Assembly: GCF_014898055.3 (NCBI RefSeq)
Contig: NW_023604295.1
Location: 71,512,301-71,576,300, forward strand
Source of the DNA: Talpa occidentalis
Taxonomy: Eukaryota; Chordata; Mammalia; Eulipotyphla; Talpidae
DNA length: 64,000 nt
Reading direction: 5' to 3'
The notes below the pieces were generated by a model that was not told where the DNA came from, searched no databases, and saw nothing but the letters and a program-made list of their open reading frames with translations. Within the stretch, counting starts at the first letter, position 1; every line of letters begins with the position of its first letter. The position numbers were made by a program, and so were the translations under genes. Below, in pieces: positions 1-13,439 of this stretch.

Positions 1-1130
1 AATCTTATAATGACTGCTAAGTGTTCAAATGAAGAGTCAAACATCTCTCAAATCAAGTTAGAAATGATTAAGTTTATTGAGGAAGGCATGTCAAAAATTG
101 AGATAGGCTGAAACTAGACCTCTTATGCCAAAAAGTTAGCTAAGTTAAGAATGCAAACTAAAAATTCTGGAAGGAAATTAAAAGTGTTACTTCAGTGAAC
201 ACACAAATAATTAGAAAATAAAACGGTCTTATTGCTGATATGGAGAAAATTTGAGTGGTCTGGGTAGAATATCAAACCATTCACAACATTCCCTTAAGCC
301 AACGTCTATTTTAAAGCAAGGCCACAACTGCCTTCAATTGTACAAAAACTGAGAGGGATTCCCTGGTGGTGCAAGGGGTTAAGACACAACCTATGAAGCT
401 GTTTGCAGCCTCTGCAGCACGAGTTCGATCCCCGGTTGGCCAGGGAGCTACCCACATGGCACAGCAGACCTCTCCTGACTTGCCCACTACTCCCCTCAGC
501 AGTGTATTTCAGTCAATCTGCCTGTTCTGTTCCCCACTCTGTCTCTGGTGAATCCTCTCACCCACACCTCTGGCCTGTACCACAGCTCTTGCATGCATAA
601 AAATAAATATATCTTTAAAAAAAATTTTGAAAACTAAGAGAGGTAAGAAAGCTGCAGGAAAAAGTTTGAAGCCAGCAGGGGATGGTTTATGAAGGTTAAG
701 TAAAGAAGCCATCTCTGTAGCATAAAGGTTTAAGATGAAGCAGCAAGTGTAGAAGCTACAAGTGTTCCAAAGGATATAGCAAAGATCACTGATGAGCATG
801 CTATAGTAAACAACAGATTTCCAAAGTAGGCAACAGTCTTCTATTGGAAGAAGATGTCATCCAGGATTTTTATAACTGGAATGGAGACATCAGTGACTAG
901 CTTCAAAGTTTCAAAGACAGGTTGACTCTGTTGGTAGGTGCTGCTGAAACTGGTGACTTGAAGCTAATGTTCATTGACAGTATCTAAGGATTCTTGAGAA
1001 TGATTCTAAATCTACCCTGCTTGTGCTCTATAAATGAAACAACAAACCATGTGGGACAGTACATCTGCTAACAATATAGCTTACTGAATATTTTAAGTCC
1101 ACGGTTAAGAATTATTTCTCAGAATTTACT
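1..1130 (+). mobile_element. Tigger1-like (pogo/TcMar) DNA transposon remnant, internal part
   Basis: Read on the plus strand and stepping over the SINE inserted at 357-629, broken frames give recognisable pieces of a Tigger/pogo transposase. One is a helix-turn-helix-like EEGMSK-EIG at 80-110. Others are a stretch ending NIPLSQ-like at about 280-305, a YW-KK-like block at about 840-855 and a KDRLTLL block at 915-935. Stops and frameshifts are numerous, so no protein is made. The copy runs off the left edge of the window and fades near 1130; no terminal inverted repeat is visible. The family assignment rests on remembered resemblance to the mammalian Tigger1 consensus, not on a search. Confidence 0.82.
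357..629 (+). mobile_element. tRNA-type SINE, copy 1
   Basis: A full-length copy runs from the CCCTGGTGGTGCA head, through the GTTCGATCCC box-B-like motif at 421-431 and the central CCCCTCAGCAGTG block, to an A-rich tail. It is flanked by an imperfect target-site duplication, AAAACTGAGAGGG at 344-356 and AAAACTAAGAGAG at 630-642. It splits the Tigger remnant and is therefore younger than it. The small reading frames over it are noncoding. Confidence 0.9.
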
Positions 1131-3447
1131 GGTGTAACTGCCAATGTCCCTATGTATTTGGCCTACTCTTTCTCTGCTTCAACTGATGAACTCTCTTTTT
1201 GGAATTCCCAATTCTCCCATTGCCAGTTTAAGGACAACTGTCCTGTAAGCATTCATTTGATCTACTGCACTGTTAATTTCTCCTTTATTGCCATCAGCAT
1301 ATAAACATGTATTAATTGAACATGTTTATAAAAAAGAAAAAAAACTCATTTGACCCTGTAGCTGATTCTCTGTTACAACAAAACTTCTTGAATGAGTATA
1401 TAATACCTCCCATTCTCCCTCACATCACTAATATTATCAAAACTTTTGAAAAACTCCTAATTCACTTGGAAAATAATCCAAATTCTTACCATGACCTACA
1501 ATATTTTAAAATGCTTGGTTCTACTTACCTTTCTGCACTTCATCCTCCTCCATCCCATCCTTTATGCTCTGCACACATTCACTTTCCCTCACTTCCTTGA
1601 AAATCCAAGTTGTCCTCTCCCTCAGAGCCATAACCTACAACTACTTCTGCTTAGGATACTTTAGATCCTAAATGTCAGATGACTGGTTACTTCTCCATCA
1701 GGGGATAGCAAATATTGTCTTCATAGAGAGGTTTTCCTGACTTACCCATTTAAGAGGCTTATATTGTATACCTGAGCTGTGTAACCCAAAGTGTAGTGAT
1801 TTAAAATATCAATGACATGTACCAATAATCATTTATTTATTTCACCATTTCCACAAAAATTCAGAAAGACCTGGCTTGGGATTTTAAAGAATTTTGCAGT
1901 TACAGTCAAATTTTAGCTGAAGATACAGTCATGTAAGACTTAGCTAAGGTGGTGACCACTTCACTGTTAGCTCACTCACATGGCTAGCGAGTTGATATGA
2001 GCAAGTTGGTTCTATCTTCTCCAAAGAATAACTTGTTTTGTGTTGTCACAACATGGAGGTTGGTTTTTCCCAGACTAAGTAGTCTAAGCAATGATTAAAT
2101 ATGTAAAAGTTAACAGTACAAATGGATGTGAATAATGGAAGGTCACTTTAGATCTTGCTTTGTTTTGTTTATCTGTCTTTTTAGTTACATTTTTTTCATC
2201 CTTTCCTCCATTTTGAATAAAGATTACTTGGGAGTTTACTAAGTTAGCAGAGAGGCAGAACAGGGTAGTGCAACTTGACCAATACTTGTTTCAATTCAAC
2301 ATACAAAGGATAGAAGAATAAGGAAAAACTTTTTCCAGAGATCCCCTCAAGGTATGGTTTAGGTCTACTTGGGCAAACTGGCATGTATTTCTAGTATAAG
2401 GATCCATACTACAGTAAAAGATTCATTATAATGATCTTCCATGTTACTGACAGTTTGATTCAGCGGTGGCCACACTAAAGTAAATAGTTACAAAAGCAGT
2501 TTCTTGGTTCAGCAAATTTTTAATCACAGTAGAGGCAATAGCTCTCTGGGTACTCCATATCTATGGCATTGTTTTGGGGGTTATCATAGCATTCAGTATT
2601 GAATCTTTTTTCAGTTCTCCCAATGATTTGAGAGCTACCATTATCTTTTAGCTTTCATTAACTAGAGTTCTGTTGTCTAGAACTAAAAATCCTGACCATT
2701 ACAAGTTGTATTAGCTGTATCAGCCAAAATAATACCTAGATATTTTCAGATGGGTCTACGTGCCCAAGTATACACTTTTTGCATAATTGCTTATGAGGTA
2801 ACATCTGTTTCATCTGTGAAAAGCAGCGACTACAGGAACTTTCATCCTCTGAAATCCCCTCTGTTGTGGCTTTGCAATTTCTCTCTTGATTTCTTTTTTG
2901 CTCCACTCAATTAAAACTTCCTATGACTGATTCTTATGCCCCAGTTCGCCCAATAACAGGGCAGTTAACAGCAGCAAGGAAGACCATGATGAAGAATAGT
3001 GTTTAAACCTCTAATACACTTAGCCCAATTCCCAAGTTCAAGATCACTATTCTTACCAGAAAAGAGATGACATCCCCAAACCAGACTTGTTCTACTGTGC
3101 CATCCTTTTATTTCTTCACCTCACAGTATTGGTTCTTTGTCTCTGCTATAATAAAATTTCCAGAGAGGGAGCAGTCAAGTTTTATTCTGAGACATAAATT
3201 CATCTAACATCAGTACTCAAAAATTATCACTAGCCTTAATACATTCATTAATATATATATATATATATATGACAAAAGAGATTAAAATTAAGGGGTCTCT
3301 CGGTTTTCAGGGAGAGGCTTAAGTACAAAGCAAAGTATTAATAGTAAAACAGGAAAACTTTTTATTCAACCTCCACTTGCATATTTACTGTACTTATTAA
3401 AGGCTCTAGAAAAATCTCAAAAATCCCAACTGCTTGTGGGTTACAAA
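1131..3447. other. Intergenic, no gene seen; old repeat pieces and an (AT)n run
   Basis: No convincing coding sequence was found. The part from about 1340 to 1760 resembles an L2 3' portion on the plus strand (phrases like CTCTGCACACATTCACTTTCC and GGTTTTCCTGACTTACCC). About 1790-2040 resembles an old mammalian interspersed repeat that I cannot name (GTGGCTCACTCACATGGCTGG-like). A short (AT)n microsatellite lies at about 3250-3270. The rest looks unique or too diverged to assign. Confidence 0.45.
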
Positions 3448-3657
3448 CCCACCGGCGGAGGATCCCACATGGCGCGCAGACCTCTCCTGCAGCCCGCTGC
3501 TCCCCTCAGCAGTGTACTTCAGTCCTTCTGCCTGCTCTGCTCCCCACTCTGGCTCTGGTGAATTCTCTCACCCTCCCGCGCTTCTGACTGTACCCAGTGC
3601 ATGTATAAACAAAACAAACAAATAAAATAAATAAAATAAAAAAAAAATAAAAAAAAA
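3448..3657 (+). mobile_element. tRNA-type SINE, copy 2, 5'-truncated
   Basis: The tRNA-like head is missing. Similarity starts at the CCACCGGCGGAGG segment, continues through the ACATGGCGCGCAGACCTCTC block and the CCCTCAGCAGTGTACTTCAG block, and ends in an (AAAT)n/A-rich tail. The CACCGG-GGAGG segment marks the same subfamily as the copies at 27481 and 33721. Confidence 0.85.
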
Positions 3658-5984
3658 TGAGACTATATGAAAGAGTGACAATGGAATGAGTATATAATAT
3701 GTTATATAGGAAATGTCATAACCTTCTTATTTTTTCCCAGTGGGCAGCTGTTCTCTGTTTGTTTTTCCCCCACCAAAGAGACCTGAAAATACTGCTCTTA
3801 TAGCCACAACATGTATAAAGAAAGCAGACAAAGATTTCTGGGGATGAAACGACAGAGAATTGTAGCATCACACAGCTCCAGCCAGCATTTGGGAGAACAT
3901 AATGGAGAAGAGTAAAACCTCCCATAGAATTCAATTGATAAAGACTCAATACTTAAAGACTGCTTTGATGATGTGAGTAATAAAATATCTGTGTAATGGG
4001 GTGCCTGGAATGCCTGGTGAGGCAGGGCTTTAATTTGTTTTACTGAGCAGAGTACCAGCTGCTTCTCTGTTTAGGCAGAGGTAAAAAAGTCATCTTAAGG
4101 CCATTCTTCTCTACTTTGTGCAGTTACACATTTATGCAAATGTAAGGCATAAAGTCATTCCTAACTGAACAAATCTTCCTAGATTTAGCAAGGCTGCACC
4201 TAACTCTTAGTAATCAGATCCTCAAAAGAGTGTATACCAATTTGCATGAAGAACACTTGGTGAATGAAGAAGGCAAAATCTTAACCACTTTTCCCTGAAA
4301 TCTGAAATTAGGGAAAACTTTTTAATGGAGAGAGGTATCTCTAATCCATTGAAATTCTCCATTAAGTTCTGCAAGTATCTCAGAGCCCCTAAGGAAAACT
4401 GGGTTTGAACTGGGTTGAACTGGGTTGAATTGGGTTTAGTGGAATTCCTTAAGGATGAAAACTACAGTCATCCTGGTTTATGGCTGTAGAAATAGTGACA
4501 GAAGTCATAATCATGAAGCTCAAATATAGACCACTAGTATAGCTTTCACAAAGATCTGAACATGATATTAGGTTATGCATAAAGGAGACTTTTAAGTGTG
4601 GTATGCTAGAAATTATGTTCAGATTCACAAGGACTTAGTGATTAACTGGAGAAAATTAGAAAAAGTACTCAGGAATAATCTAGTTATATATTATTATATA
4701 TAATTTATATGTGGGCAACTATATTTACTTTTATTATAACTATTTTAATAAGTTCTATTACTCATCTTAAGAAGTAATTTATGTCTCAGCATCACCTCAA
4801 GGGAGATCTTTATATATCTCAACGATTCAGGATGGAACAGCATCAGATTTCTCTCTTTCAATGACAGCATTTTTACATCCTCACTTCCTAAAACTCCTTG
4901 GAAGTCTCTTCTCCCTAATTTGTCTCCTCTCTTCCTAAAGTTTATGTTTAAAGAGAAAATGAACCAACAAAGAGCAGTGTGGGAGTGGGAGATGTCTTTT
5001 GGGAGGCAGACTACTGCAGCACTTGGTCTTGCCACTTAATCACTTTGTCAAAAACTTGACAAGGCAATGAGTTCAGAACCTGGAACACAAAACCTGGCAA
5101 TCTTCTTGAGTCTTAGATGGAGGTAAACAAGATGTGTCACATCTTCCAAGCCCACTGGTAAAAATAAAACATAAATTAATTTAATATTTAAAGACTGTCT
5201 TGCCACATGATCCTAAGTTTAACAGATCCCACAGTATGTTTATATATAGATGCATTAAGTAATGGCCACTCTTTCACCATTTGCACCAAAAGATCTGGTG
5301 TTCAGAGTGAAACCAGTAAGGAGCAATATAACATATTGTTAACTCTGCCTGACTATATCACAAGTTGTGAATACTTTAGGAAAAAAAGAGGAAGAGTTAA
5401 ATTTTATTAGAAATAGTACAAGTTGAGAAATAGAAGTAGACAGATAAACTTTAGAGCTAGGGGAAGAAAGCATTTAATCCTTCCCCTTGCCAAGCTTCGA
5501 TCCTACATAGCCTTTGACCTCACTGACACTGATTCCCAGGTGGCAGGCATTGCCATTGCCCTTTGGAAAATGGATTAATAACTGTTCCCACTGCCTAGTC
5601 TTTAAGAAGAGGGAAACTCAGTTTTATTGCTACTGGGGTGATGATTTTCTGGTTTGCCAAACTGGATCTCTGAATTCACTTATTTTCTCCCTGAATTCAT
5701 TTTTGTCCCAAAGGAAACATTGTTTATTGAGGTGATTCAATTCTACTAGACTGTACAGGTATGGAAGCATTATTGGATTAAATAGGCCTTATGGGCTTAC
5801 CTAGAGGACCCGGGCACCATTTATAATGTCTCTATGGGAGAAATACATCTCAAGCTCTAAACTACCAACTAGATCTACAAAAAGCTCATTAGTATACAAG
5901 TAATGTCCTTTCTTTTCTTAGACTTTGCCAGTGAGAGAAGCAAACACACTGGTATGAACTGAATTCTCTTAAATAACTTCTTTT
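3658..5984. other. Intergenic, no gene seen
   Basis: The stretch is AT-rich with stops in all frames and no recognised domain in any short frame. A small imperfect tandem repeat of a GGGTTGAACT-like 10-mer sits at about 4404-4438. No RNA gene or further repeat family could be assigned with confidence. Confidence 0.4.
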
Positions 5985-6480
5985 ATCAGTCGGAATGCTT
6001 TTGTCTAAGTAACAGAAGAGTGCTAAATGTGGCTTAAACAATAAGGACATTTATTATGACATTCAGCAAGAAGTCCAGAGAGAAGCAGATCTAAGAATTG
6101 GCTCAGCAGCCTAACAATGCCTTAAAGTACCTAAGCTCTTTCTAACCTTCGGCTTTGCCATGCTGTGAATGTCATCAATCTCGCTCATCCTCAGCCCCTA
6201 GGCAGTAGCATCTCTATGCATTAAATCCTCATAACAACATCCAAAGGCCTGAAAGGAAATAAGATTGTGGTGTTTTCTCCTCATGCATATTTCTTTTATC
6301 AGGAAGAAATCTTTCCCAGAAGTCTTGCAACAGACTTTCTTTCAGGTCCTATTGGCCAGAACTCAGTCCCATATAAACTCTTAATGAATTCCTGCTGAAA
6401 AGGGGAAGAGAGTAGGCCCTATACTCATGTTCACATGCTGGGCTGGGAGTGAGGCTCATCTTCCCGAGTGCAATTGTTCC
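5985..6480 (+). repeat. Old mammalian interspersed repeat, family not named
   Basis: The phrases TTTGTCTAAGTAACAGAAG, GGCTTAAACAATAAGGACAT, CTTTTATCAGGAAGAAA and CCTATTGGCCAGAACTCAGT, in this order, match a widespread ancient mammalian repeat that I recognise but cannot name safely. The copy is diverged and noncoding. Confidence 0.5.
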
Positions 6481-7569
6481 CAAACTTGAACAAAATTAGC
6501 TTGATTAAGAAGGAAGAAGGGACTGGTTGTTGGTAGGTAACCAATAACATACGTCACATTGCAATTTTACTCTTTTATTTCCTCTTGCTTTTGAGGTTTA
6601 CTCTAGGTTGGTAATATATGGCTGACACTAGGCTGCAGAAATGAGACTTTATGGGAAACAAAGCGTATTAACAAAATGTGTGCTAAATTGCAATGCTATG
6701 ATTTGTGCTGCAAACTTGTTGTTTTGAAATTATATTGCTGATTAGACAATGTAAATAGAGTGATGTCAGTTTGGATATTAAACGATCCATTGCACTTAAA
6801 GAGATAAGGTGTGAAAAGTTCCCTAGTGCTAAACATGCTCACTTTCCCTGACCTAAGTCTAATGAGCCAAAAGATAAGTTGCATATTCAAAAGAATGTTA
6901 GTCAATATTCCACTTACTATACATTGAAATTGTGGCAGATTTTCAATGATTACTGACACAGAAAAATCTTAGTCCAGGGACTATTAGCAGTAATTTTCCT
7001 AAATTCCTAACATCTAGTCAAATGATACCCTTTTCCAGTAATGCTCCCAAACACCCTATGCAGTGAAGATTACTTCTTATCACAAAGTTATGTAAAATAA
7101 TTCACAACCTGAAAAGCATAGCTTAAGTTACCTTCTTTGTCATAACAGGATATTACTACCCCCACCATAGGCCCCAAAGAGGTGGGTTCCAATACCCAGT
7201 CAACTTCAATGAAGTAGTCTGATATAGGCTGGGATACAGTCCTCCTTAATTATCTGTGACTGAAACAATGGTATGAGGGGAAAAGGTAATTATATGCTGG
7301 GACAGATGTTAAACTACACTTACTCTGGTGATTACTGCACAAGCGTATTAATATCAAACCATCATGTTGTATGTCTGATACGAATAAAATGTTACATGCC
7401 AATTATACCTCTGTAAAAAGTAAATAATAAAGAAAATAAAGTTATAACACATACACAGAACAGCAAAGTCAATGGCCTACTAAGAATTTTCCTAGGAATA
7501 CATTGTGATTCACAGAAGAATCCACAACAATATCCCGTTTGGAATATGAGTTTAAGAGAGGATAAATCT
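6481..7569. other. Intergenic, no gene seen
   Basis: AT-rich sequence without coding signal on either strand. The reading frames of 60-95 codons here start and stop in AT-rich noise and show no domain features. Confidence 0.4.
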
Positions 7570-7838
7570 GGCCTCCACGGTGGCACAACGGGTTGAGCAC
7601 AGCGCTGTGAAGCTGTCTGCAGCCTCTGCAGCGCCTGTTCAATTCCTGGCTGGCCAGGGAGATTCCCACATGGCACGGTAGACCTCTCCTGTCACACCCA
7701 CTGGTCCCCTCAGCAGTGCTTTTGGTCCATCTGCCTGTTCTGCTCCCCACTCTGTCTCTGGTGAATCCTCTCACCCTCCCACACATCCAGCCTGTACCCC
7801 AGCTATTGGATAAATAAAAAATAAATCTTAAAAAAAAG
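7570..7838 (+). mobile_element. tRNA-type SINE, copy 3
   Basis: This is a full-length copy from GGCCTCCACGGTGGCACAA to an AAATAAATCTTAAAA tail. It is flanked by AAGAGAGGATAA-like repeats at about 7554-7565 and 7845-7863, consistent with an L1-mediated target-site duplication. The 94- and 132-codon minus-strand frames across it are incidental. Confidence 0.88.
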
Positions 7839-7863
7839 AGAGAGAGAGGATAAGTTCTCTGTA

Positions 7864-10229
7864 TCACCTCTCTTCCCTAACTTTGAAATGCCATGGAGTA
7901 ATGAAAACTGTTTGCCATTATGACTATTTGACTTACCTTTCTCCTTCTAGGTTGAGGGGAAATGAAGACTGAAATTCTCATGATTTTGTGTTAAATTTCA
8001 ATAGTTCTTTCTTCTCAAATCTTAGTTGTAGTGTGGGGACAAAAGAGATGATCATCTCTTCATGGGGTTTAAATGTGTATCTAAAAGTGAAGAAAACATT
8101 TCTTCAAAAGCATTTAACGTATCTTTTCTTTTTGCATAAAAACCAAAGGAAAAGAAGACAATAAAAGACAAGTACACACAAAATACTTAAATGAAAAAAA
8201 AAATTAAAAATGTAAATTGTCTTACTTAAATTTTAGCCACTGACAAGTTAAAGCAAGATTACAATTAGCATAAGTAAACAATGTTGACATGACTTAAAAC
8301 TGTTCCTGTTGCCTAAGCTTGAATCCCTAGTGGTTGTGTTGTTTGCATCTCAACATTCTAACATTGCATCATCCTATCACACATGAATTATGATCTTAAT
8401 CAATTTACTAATAATCACTTTTTGGCATTCAGCATTAGTGTGACTGTTAAAAATTATAGAGGATCTATAAAACACAGAACGTGTTGCAAGATAGTATGGA
8501 TGAGGAGATAACTATTATACCCAAAATAACGCAGCACAATGCAAGAACTATATAAATTGTCAAATTTACACATGATCTAAAATGTACATTTTTAATATTT
8601 CTCATCTGCTTTCCTGTTTTAACTTTCTGTACATGCAGTTCTCCTCCATTACCTTGGCTATGGTCTTTATAGTGTGGGTGAAACACCAGGCCCACTGTAC
8701 TGTAGATTTTTTTTTTTAAAGCTGATGTTTGTAACATTGTCTGCCTGCCTTTACAAAGCCCAGTATAAGACGAAGTTAAAGAATTCCTAAGCTTTTCATA
8801 ATGTGAATAACTTTCTGCTTGCGTAAGTGTTGTTTAGAATTACTCTTGGGAAAGAACAGACGTTGGTAAAGCTATAGAACTAATTGATCTTTCCACAGTT
8901 CTGTCAATACATGAGAAAGCTTCTGTCTATCCAGATATCTGCCAGAAAATAACAAAGGTTTTCATTGACATGCGGTTCATTTAATTTTTTGGATTCTATT
9001 TTTCAACTCTATATTCATTCATTGAGTTTATCGTCTTTGTCCCTAATTATGTTGTTTCAGGTCCTGAAGACTTCTCTTTTAAAATTGCAAAATTGAATAA
9101 ACATCTCTGCTTAATTGGGAGATGGCCAGAAGTCATTATTTTGGACTTGCAAAAAGAAAAACTAAAGTAACAAATATCAAGGAAATAATACCGAAATGTA
9201 AATTTAAAATTTAAAAACCGAAATGTCTATCTTTTCTATCCAAGAATTAATCAAATAACTAAACAGCTTTTGTTAAATCAATTCTATATCATATCTCAAT
9301 TTTAATGTGAAAATCTTAAAAATCTTTCACCAAGAACCTATTCAAAATACTTTCAGAAAGATTTTCTTCCTGAAACTCAGAAACTGGAATTAGAGATGCC
9401 TAACAATAAAACATCTATTTAATAGTCTATTTTGAATTGATAGACAAATAAGTAGAAAATGGATTTAGTTTCACTGAAGGGAAATGGTCTTAATAGCCAT
9501 TATCTCTCCCTATCTGATGGTGAAATAATATGTTAATTGTTCAGCAATTGCTATCTTATATAAAAAAAATTGCCTTTTTAAATAAGTAGGCCAAATAAAA
9601 TAGGTCAATTTATTTACAAAAGTATTTTCATCTACTTACTCATAATTCTTGGTCTTTGACATCTGAAATGGAAATATTCTCTCTATAATTACACAACTTT
9701 ACATACATATATTTTTCTTGGTAAAACTTTTTTGGATGAGCTTCTTTGAATAGTACAGGCCATCCACTGAAATTGAAGAACTATAGTCATTTGCTCAATT
9801 TTATGTATTTATTCAATTGGAGCTATTATTCCTAAGCAAATCTTCATATGACATTGGAAACTGTGCCATGCTATATATATTTATACCTATAAAATTTTTG
9901 TGCACAGTAACAACTTTTGGCCACTTATTCCATGCAAGACCCCATTAGGACAAAAGTAATTCATGTTCTGTATCACAGTCCCTAATAAACTAAATTATAG
10001 AGATTAACATGTAGAGGCAAGGAATAATCTTAGAAAGTAAGCAATTAAAATATTGTGCTTTAACATATGGAGAAATTTATAAAATGTTATACTGAGGAGT
10101 AGATGCTATGTTTTTTTTTATAGAAATAAAATAATTATTTGAAACACAGTAAAACCACATGAATATAATCAGTCAAATTCTGAGTGTGGGAAATTCCACA
10201 TGACAATTACCTATTTCTTTCTCTTGTAA
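7864..10229. other. Intergenic, no gene seen
   Basis: Strongly AT-rich sequence. No open frame has protein character, and no splice-bounded exon or RNA gene was recognised. The 90-codon minus-strand frame at 8465-8737 shows no family resemblance and overlaps a poly-T run at 8708-8717. Confidence 0.4.
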
Positions 10230-11110
10230 TTTTTCTTTTTAATTGAAGCAACATTGGTTCACAATGTTTATGATTTAGGGAAATAGGTTCACACCTCTCC
10301 AAATGCATGTTTCCACATCACATTTACTACCTAATCACCCATAGTCCTCCATCATAGGGCACCAGGCTCTCTACCCACTTTGTTCTCCACCCCTAATGAT
10401 CCGCCACTATTAGCCTCAGTTATGCTGTCATATTTCCAGGGTTTTTTTTGTTGTTGTTGTTGTTCAGCTTAATTTCATCCGATCACTTGTTTTGTTTCTT
10501 TATATTCCACATATGAGTGCAATCATCTGTTATTTGTCTTTCTCCTTCTGACTTATTTCATTAAGAATATCCCCTTCAGGGCCTCCCTGGTGGCGCAAAG
10601 GGGTTAAGCACAGCACTATGAAGGCAAATCGCAGCCTCTGCAGCAAGAGTTCTATCCTGGGGTGGCCAGGAAGCAAGCCACATGGCTAGTACCTTTCCTG
10701 ACTCTCCCGCTGCTCCCCTCAGCAGCGTATTTCAGTCAGTCTGCCTGTTCTGTTCTGAACTGTCTCTGGTGAATCCTCTCACAGCTCCCCTCCCCCCACT
10801 CCTCTGCACCTCTGGCCTCCTGTACCCCAGCTCTTGTATGTATAAATAAATAAATACTTAAAAAAAAAGAATATCCTCTTCAGTTGGCTATTGTAAATAA
10901 TGCTACAATGAACATAGGAGGACATATATCCCTTCAAATTAAGGATTTTGCATTCTTTGGGTAAGTACCAAAAAGTAGATTTTCTGGATCGTATTGTATA
11001 CCTATATTTTCCTCAATATTTTGAGGAACCTCTATGTTGTCTTTTACAGGAGCCAGACTGGTCAATATTTCTGCCAACAGTGTACGAGGATTCCATTTTT
11101 GAGAAGTAGA
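10230..11110 (-). mobile_element. Ancient L1 3' end, antisense, split by a SINE
   Basis: On the plus strand the sequence reads as the complement of an L1 end. It has TTTCTTTATATTCCACATATGAG-like and TTATTTCATTAAGAATATCC blocks, then, after the SINE, GGCTATTGTAAATAATGCTAC, AATGAACATAGG and GTAAGTACCAAAAAGTAG. These are standard mammalian L1M-type phrases. A GTT trinucleotide run lies at about 10448-10465. The copy is diverged and carries no usable ORF2. The SINE at 10580-10866 interrupts it cleanly. Confidence 0.8.
10580..10866 (+). mobile_element. tRNA-type SINE, copy 4
   Basis: Full-length copy inserted in the antisense L1. The 17-bp target-site duplication is nearly perfect: AAGAATATCCCCTTCAG at 10563-10579 and AAGAATATCCTCTTCAG at 10867-10883, one mismatch. 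The tail is AAATAAATACTTAAAAAAA-like. Confidence 0.92.
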
Positions 11111-12789
11111 AACTTTCAAATGATTTACAGCTTTTCTATATAAAAACTGTGTAGTCTAATGTTTTCAGTTTGAAGTTTTCTTACAGTCTTCACAAAAATA
11201 AAAATGATTTTCCAGAGATTACATTTTTTGTAACCAAAATTGTGCTACACTTACTTAAACAAATCTATATTGGTACACTTACTTAAACAAATCTATATTG
11301 GGACATTTAATTTATTATAATAAATCACATGGTCTTAAAATACCATTAATTTCATATCATTATTTCTAAAACACAGCCATCCAAATATTATAAAATATAC
11401 ATTTTAATCAATGACAACTACATTTATGCTAGATAATAAGCAACTGCAAAAATCTTAGTGACTGACAAAAGCAAACACTAATCTTTTTTTTTTCTCATTC
11501 TTCAAACTCAACTGGGATCACTGAGGTTTAGGTAGACTCCAAATAACTTTGTTCCACCCTCTTCATCACTCTGAGACTAAAGTTTACTCAGAACCTATCA
11601 TCCTTGTGAATTGCAGAAGCCCAAGAGCTCAAATTCAGAGCATTCAAAGCCACTAGTAGTTCAAGCTATGGTTGCTCACATTCCATTGGCTAAAGCATGT
11701 CCCATGGCCCAACTCAAATCAATGAAATAGGAAATATATACTCCATCTACCCTAGTGGCTTATCCCAGCCTATGCAATACAACATTTATTTGCCAAGTAT
11801 TCAAGTATGTAATTCAATAATTGTGAAGGAATGAAGAATTGGGATAATAACATTCCATAGTATATAATAGATATTTATTACTTTAAATTTTATAAATATA
11901 TTTGCACAGCTTGAGAAATAAACTCTTGATCAGTAAGGTAAAATGATCCACTTGTAGTAAAAATTTAAAGTTAAAAATTTAGGCAGAATTTGTCAGTTCA
12001 TATAAGAATTTAGATTAAACACACATTTAACCTGTAATAGAATTATTAACATGATTACATTGAGATTTTATCTCCCAGAACCAAATGGATACAACACCTA
12101 GTATGATTTTTTTAAATAAATTATTTAATAATGACAATGTCTGAAAATGTACCATTCCCCTGTGATGATTGGCAATAACATTTTTGTCTAGCATAACTTT
12201 AGGTTAAGAAGCAGTCAGCAATAGAAATCTAACTTTTCTATATATGTTAAAGAAAAATATTTCTCTAATATAACTTTATCATGTTCTATTATAAAATTAT
12301 GTTAAAGAGGCCTGTTTTTAATTACCAACAACCAATGTCACTTACATGTATAATATAGGTTATCTGACCCTATCACCTAATGCTGATTATACTATATAAA
12401 ATTTGGTGATAAGGTATAAAAGTTGTATTATTTAAAAATAAAGTTTTGCTGCATATAAAAAATAAAATAAAGAAGCCTTTTTTGTTAGTGATTATAATGT
12501 CAATAAAACTCAAACACGCTGGAATACGAAGTTCGCAAATTATTATCATGTGGCACTTCTTCCCTAAATACCCCCTTTAAGGGCTGAATGACAACTTCAA
12601 TAAACAATCCATTTGATTCTTGACCCAAGTCATGTAGTGCTGACCAAATTAGTGAGAAATGAAAAGACATACATAATCTTTTGGATTTGGTTTCGTTTTG
12701 CATTTTCAGAGAATGAATTTGTAAGGATTGAAAGTGCTGTTTAAGAATAACCCTAAGTCAAATTGAAGTGTAAGGGCTAAAAGAGAAAG
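11111..12789. other. Intergenic, no gene seen; short tandem duplication
   Basis: AT-rich and noncoding. A unit of about 28 bp (CACTTACTTAAACAAATCTA at its core) occurs twice in tandem between about 11247 and 11302. No other structure was recognised. Confidence 0.45.
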
Positions 12790-13370
12790 CAGAGATCTTA
12801 TATATTACCTTCCTACTTAAAAATCTTTAATAATTCTGAACTTATTCACAGAATGAAGAAATTTTTTAAACATATTTCTTTCAAATTTCATTCTCCATTA
12901 TTCTTCTACCCTTATAGCCAGACTAGGTCGTTCCCAATTTCCAAAATTTAATTTAGCTAAAATACCTTTCTGAAATTTTTGGGGGGATCTTTGTCTTTTA
13001 TTATACATAATTTTGCTGACTTCCCAAGAGTCATTTTATTAAGAACTTAGCTGCAAGGCCCAAATACAACTTTCCTAACAAACTTTATGTGGTATCCTGA
13101 AACATTTAGTTACCACTGCCTTTTTAATCTCTATGTCGGTACATCTTATATTCTAACTTCTGCAATATTTTGATTTGTCAATCATTTACTGAGTGTTAGA
13201 ACCTTCAGAAGTTTAGTCTATTTTGCATCTTTGTTGTATCTTAGCAAAATGTATTCCCCCTGAGATCAAAGTCTGGCTTACTTATCTTTGTCTTCTCTGT
13301 GGGGTCTAGCACATTCTTTTTCACACAGAAGGTGCTCAATAAATTTCAAATTAAAAAAAAAATATGTAGG
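12790..13370 (+). mobile_element. L2 LINE 3' portion
   Basis: Plus-strand blocks follow L2 order: an AAAATCTTTAATAATTCTGAA-like segment, GCTGCAAGGCCC, a degraded middle, then TCTGTGGGGTCTAGCACATTC and GAAGGTGCTCAATAAATTTC before an A-run at 13353. The ending 'tgctcaataaat' is the L2 3' signature. Diverged and non-functional. Confidence 0.7.
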
Positions 13371-13439
13371 AACAGATTTCAGTAATTTGTATTCATTTTA
13401 TCTAAGAGTTTTCATGAAATTACATAAAATTTTACTTTA

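Noticed and set aside
357..629. Functional tRNA gene suggested by box-B-like GTTCGATCCC motifs in the SINEs
   Set aside because: The motif belongs to tRNA-derived SINE heads; no cloverleaf with intact acceptor stem is present, and poly(A) tails and duplications show retroposition.
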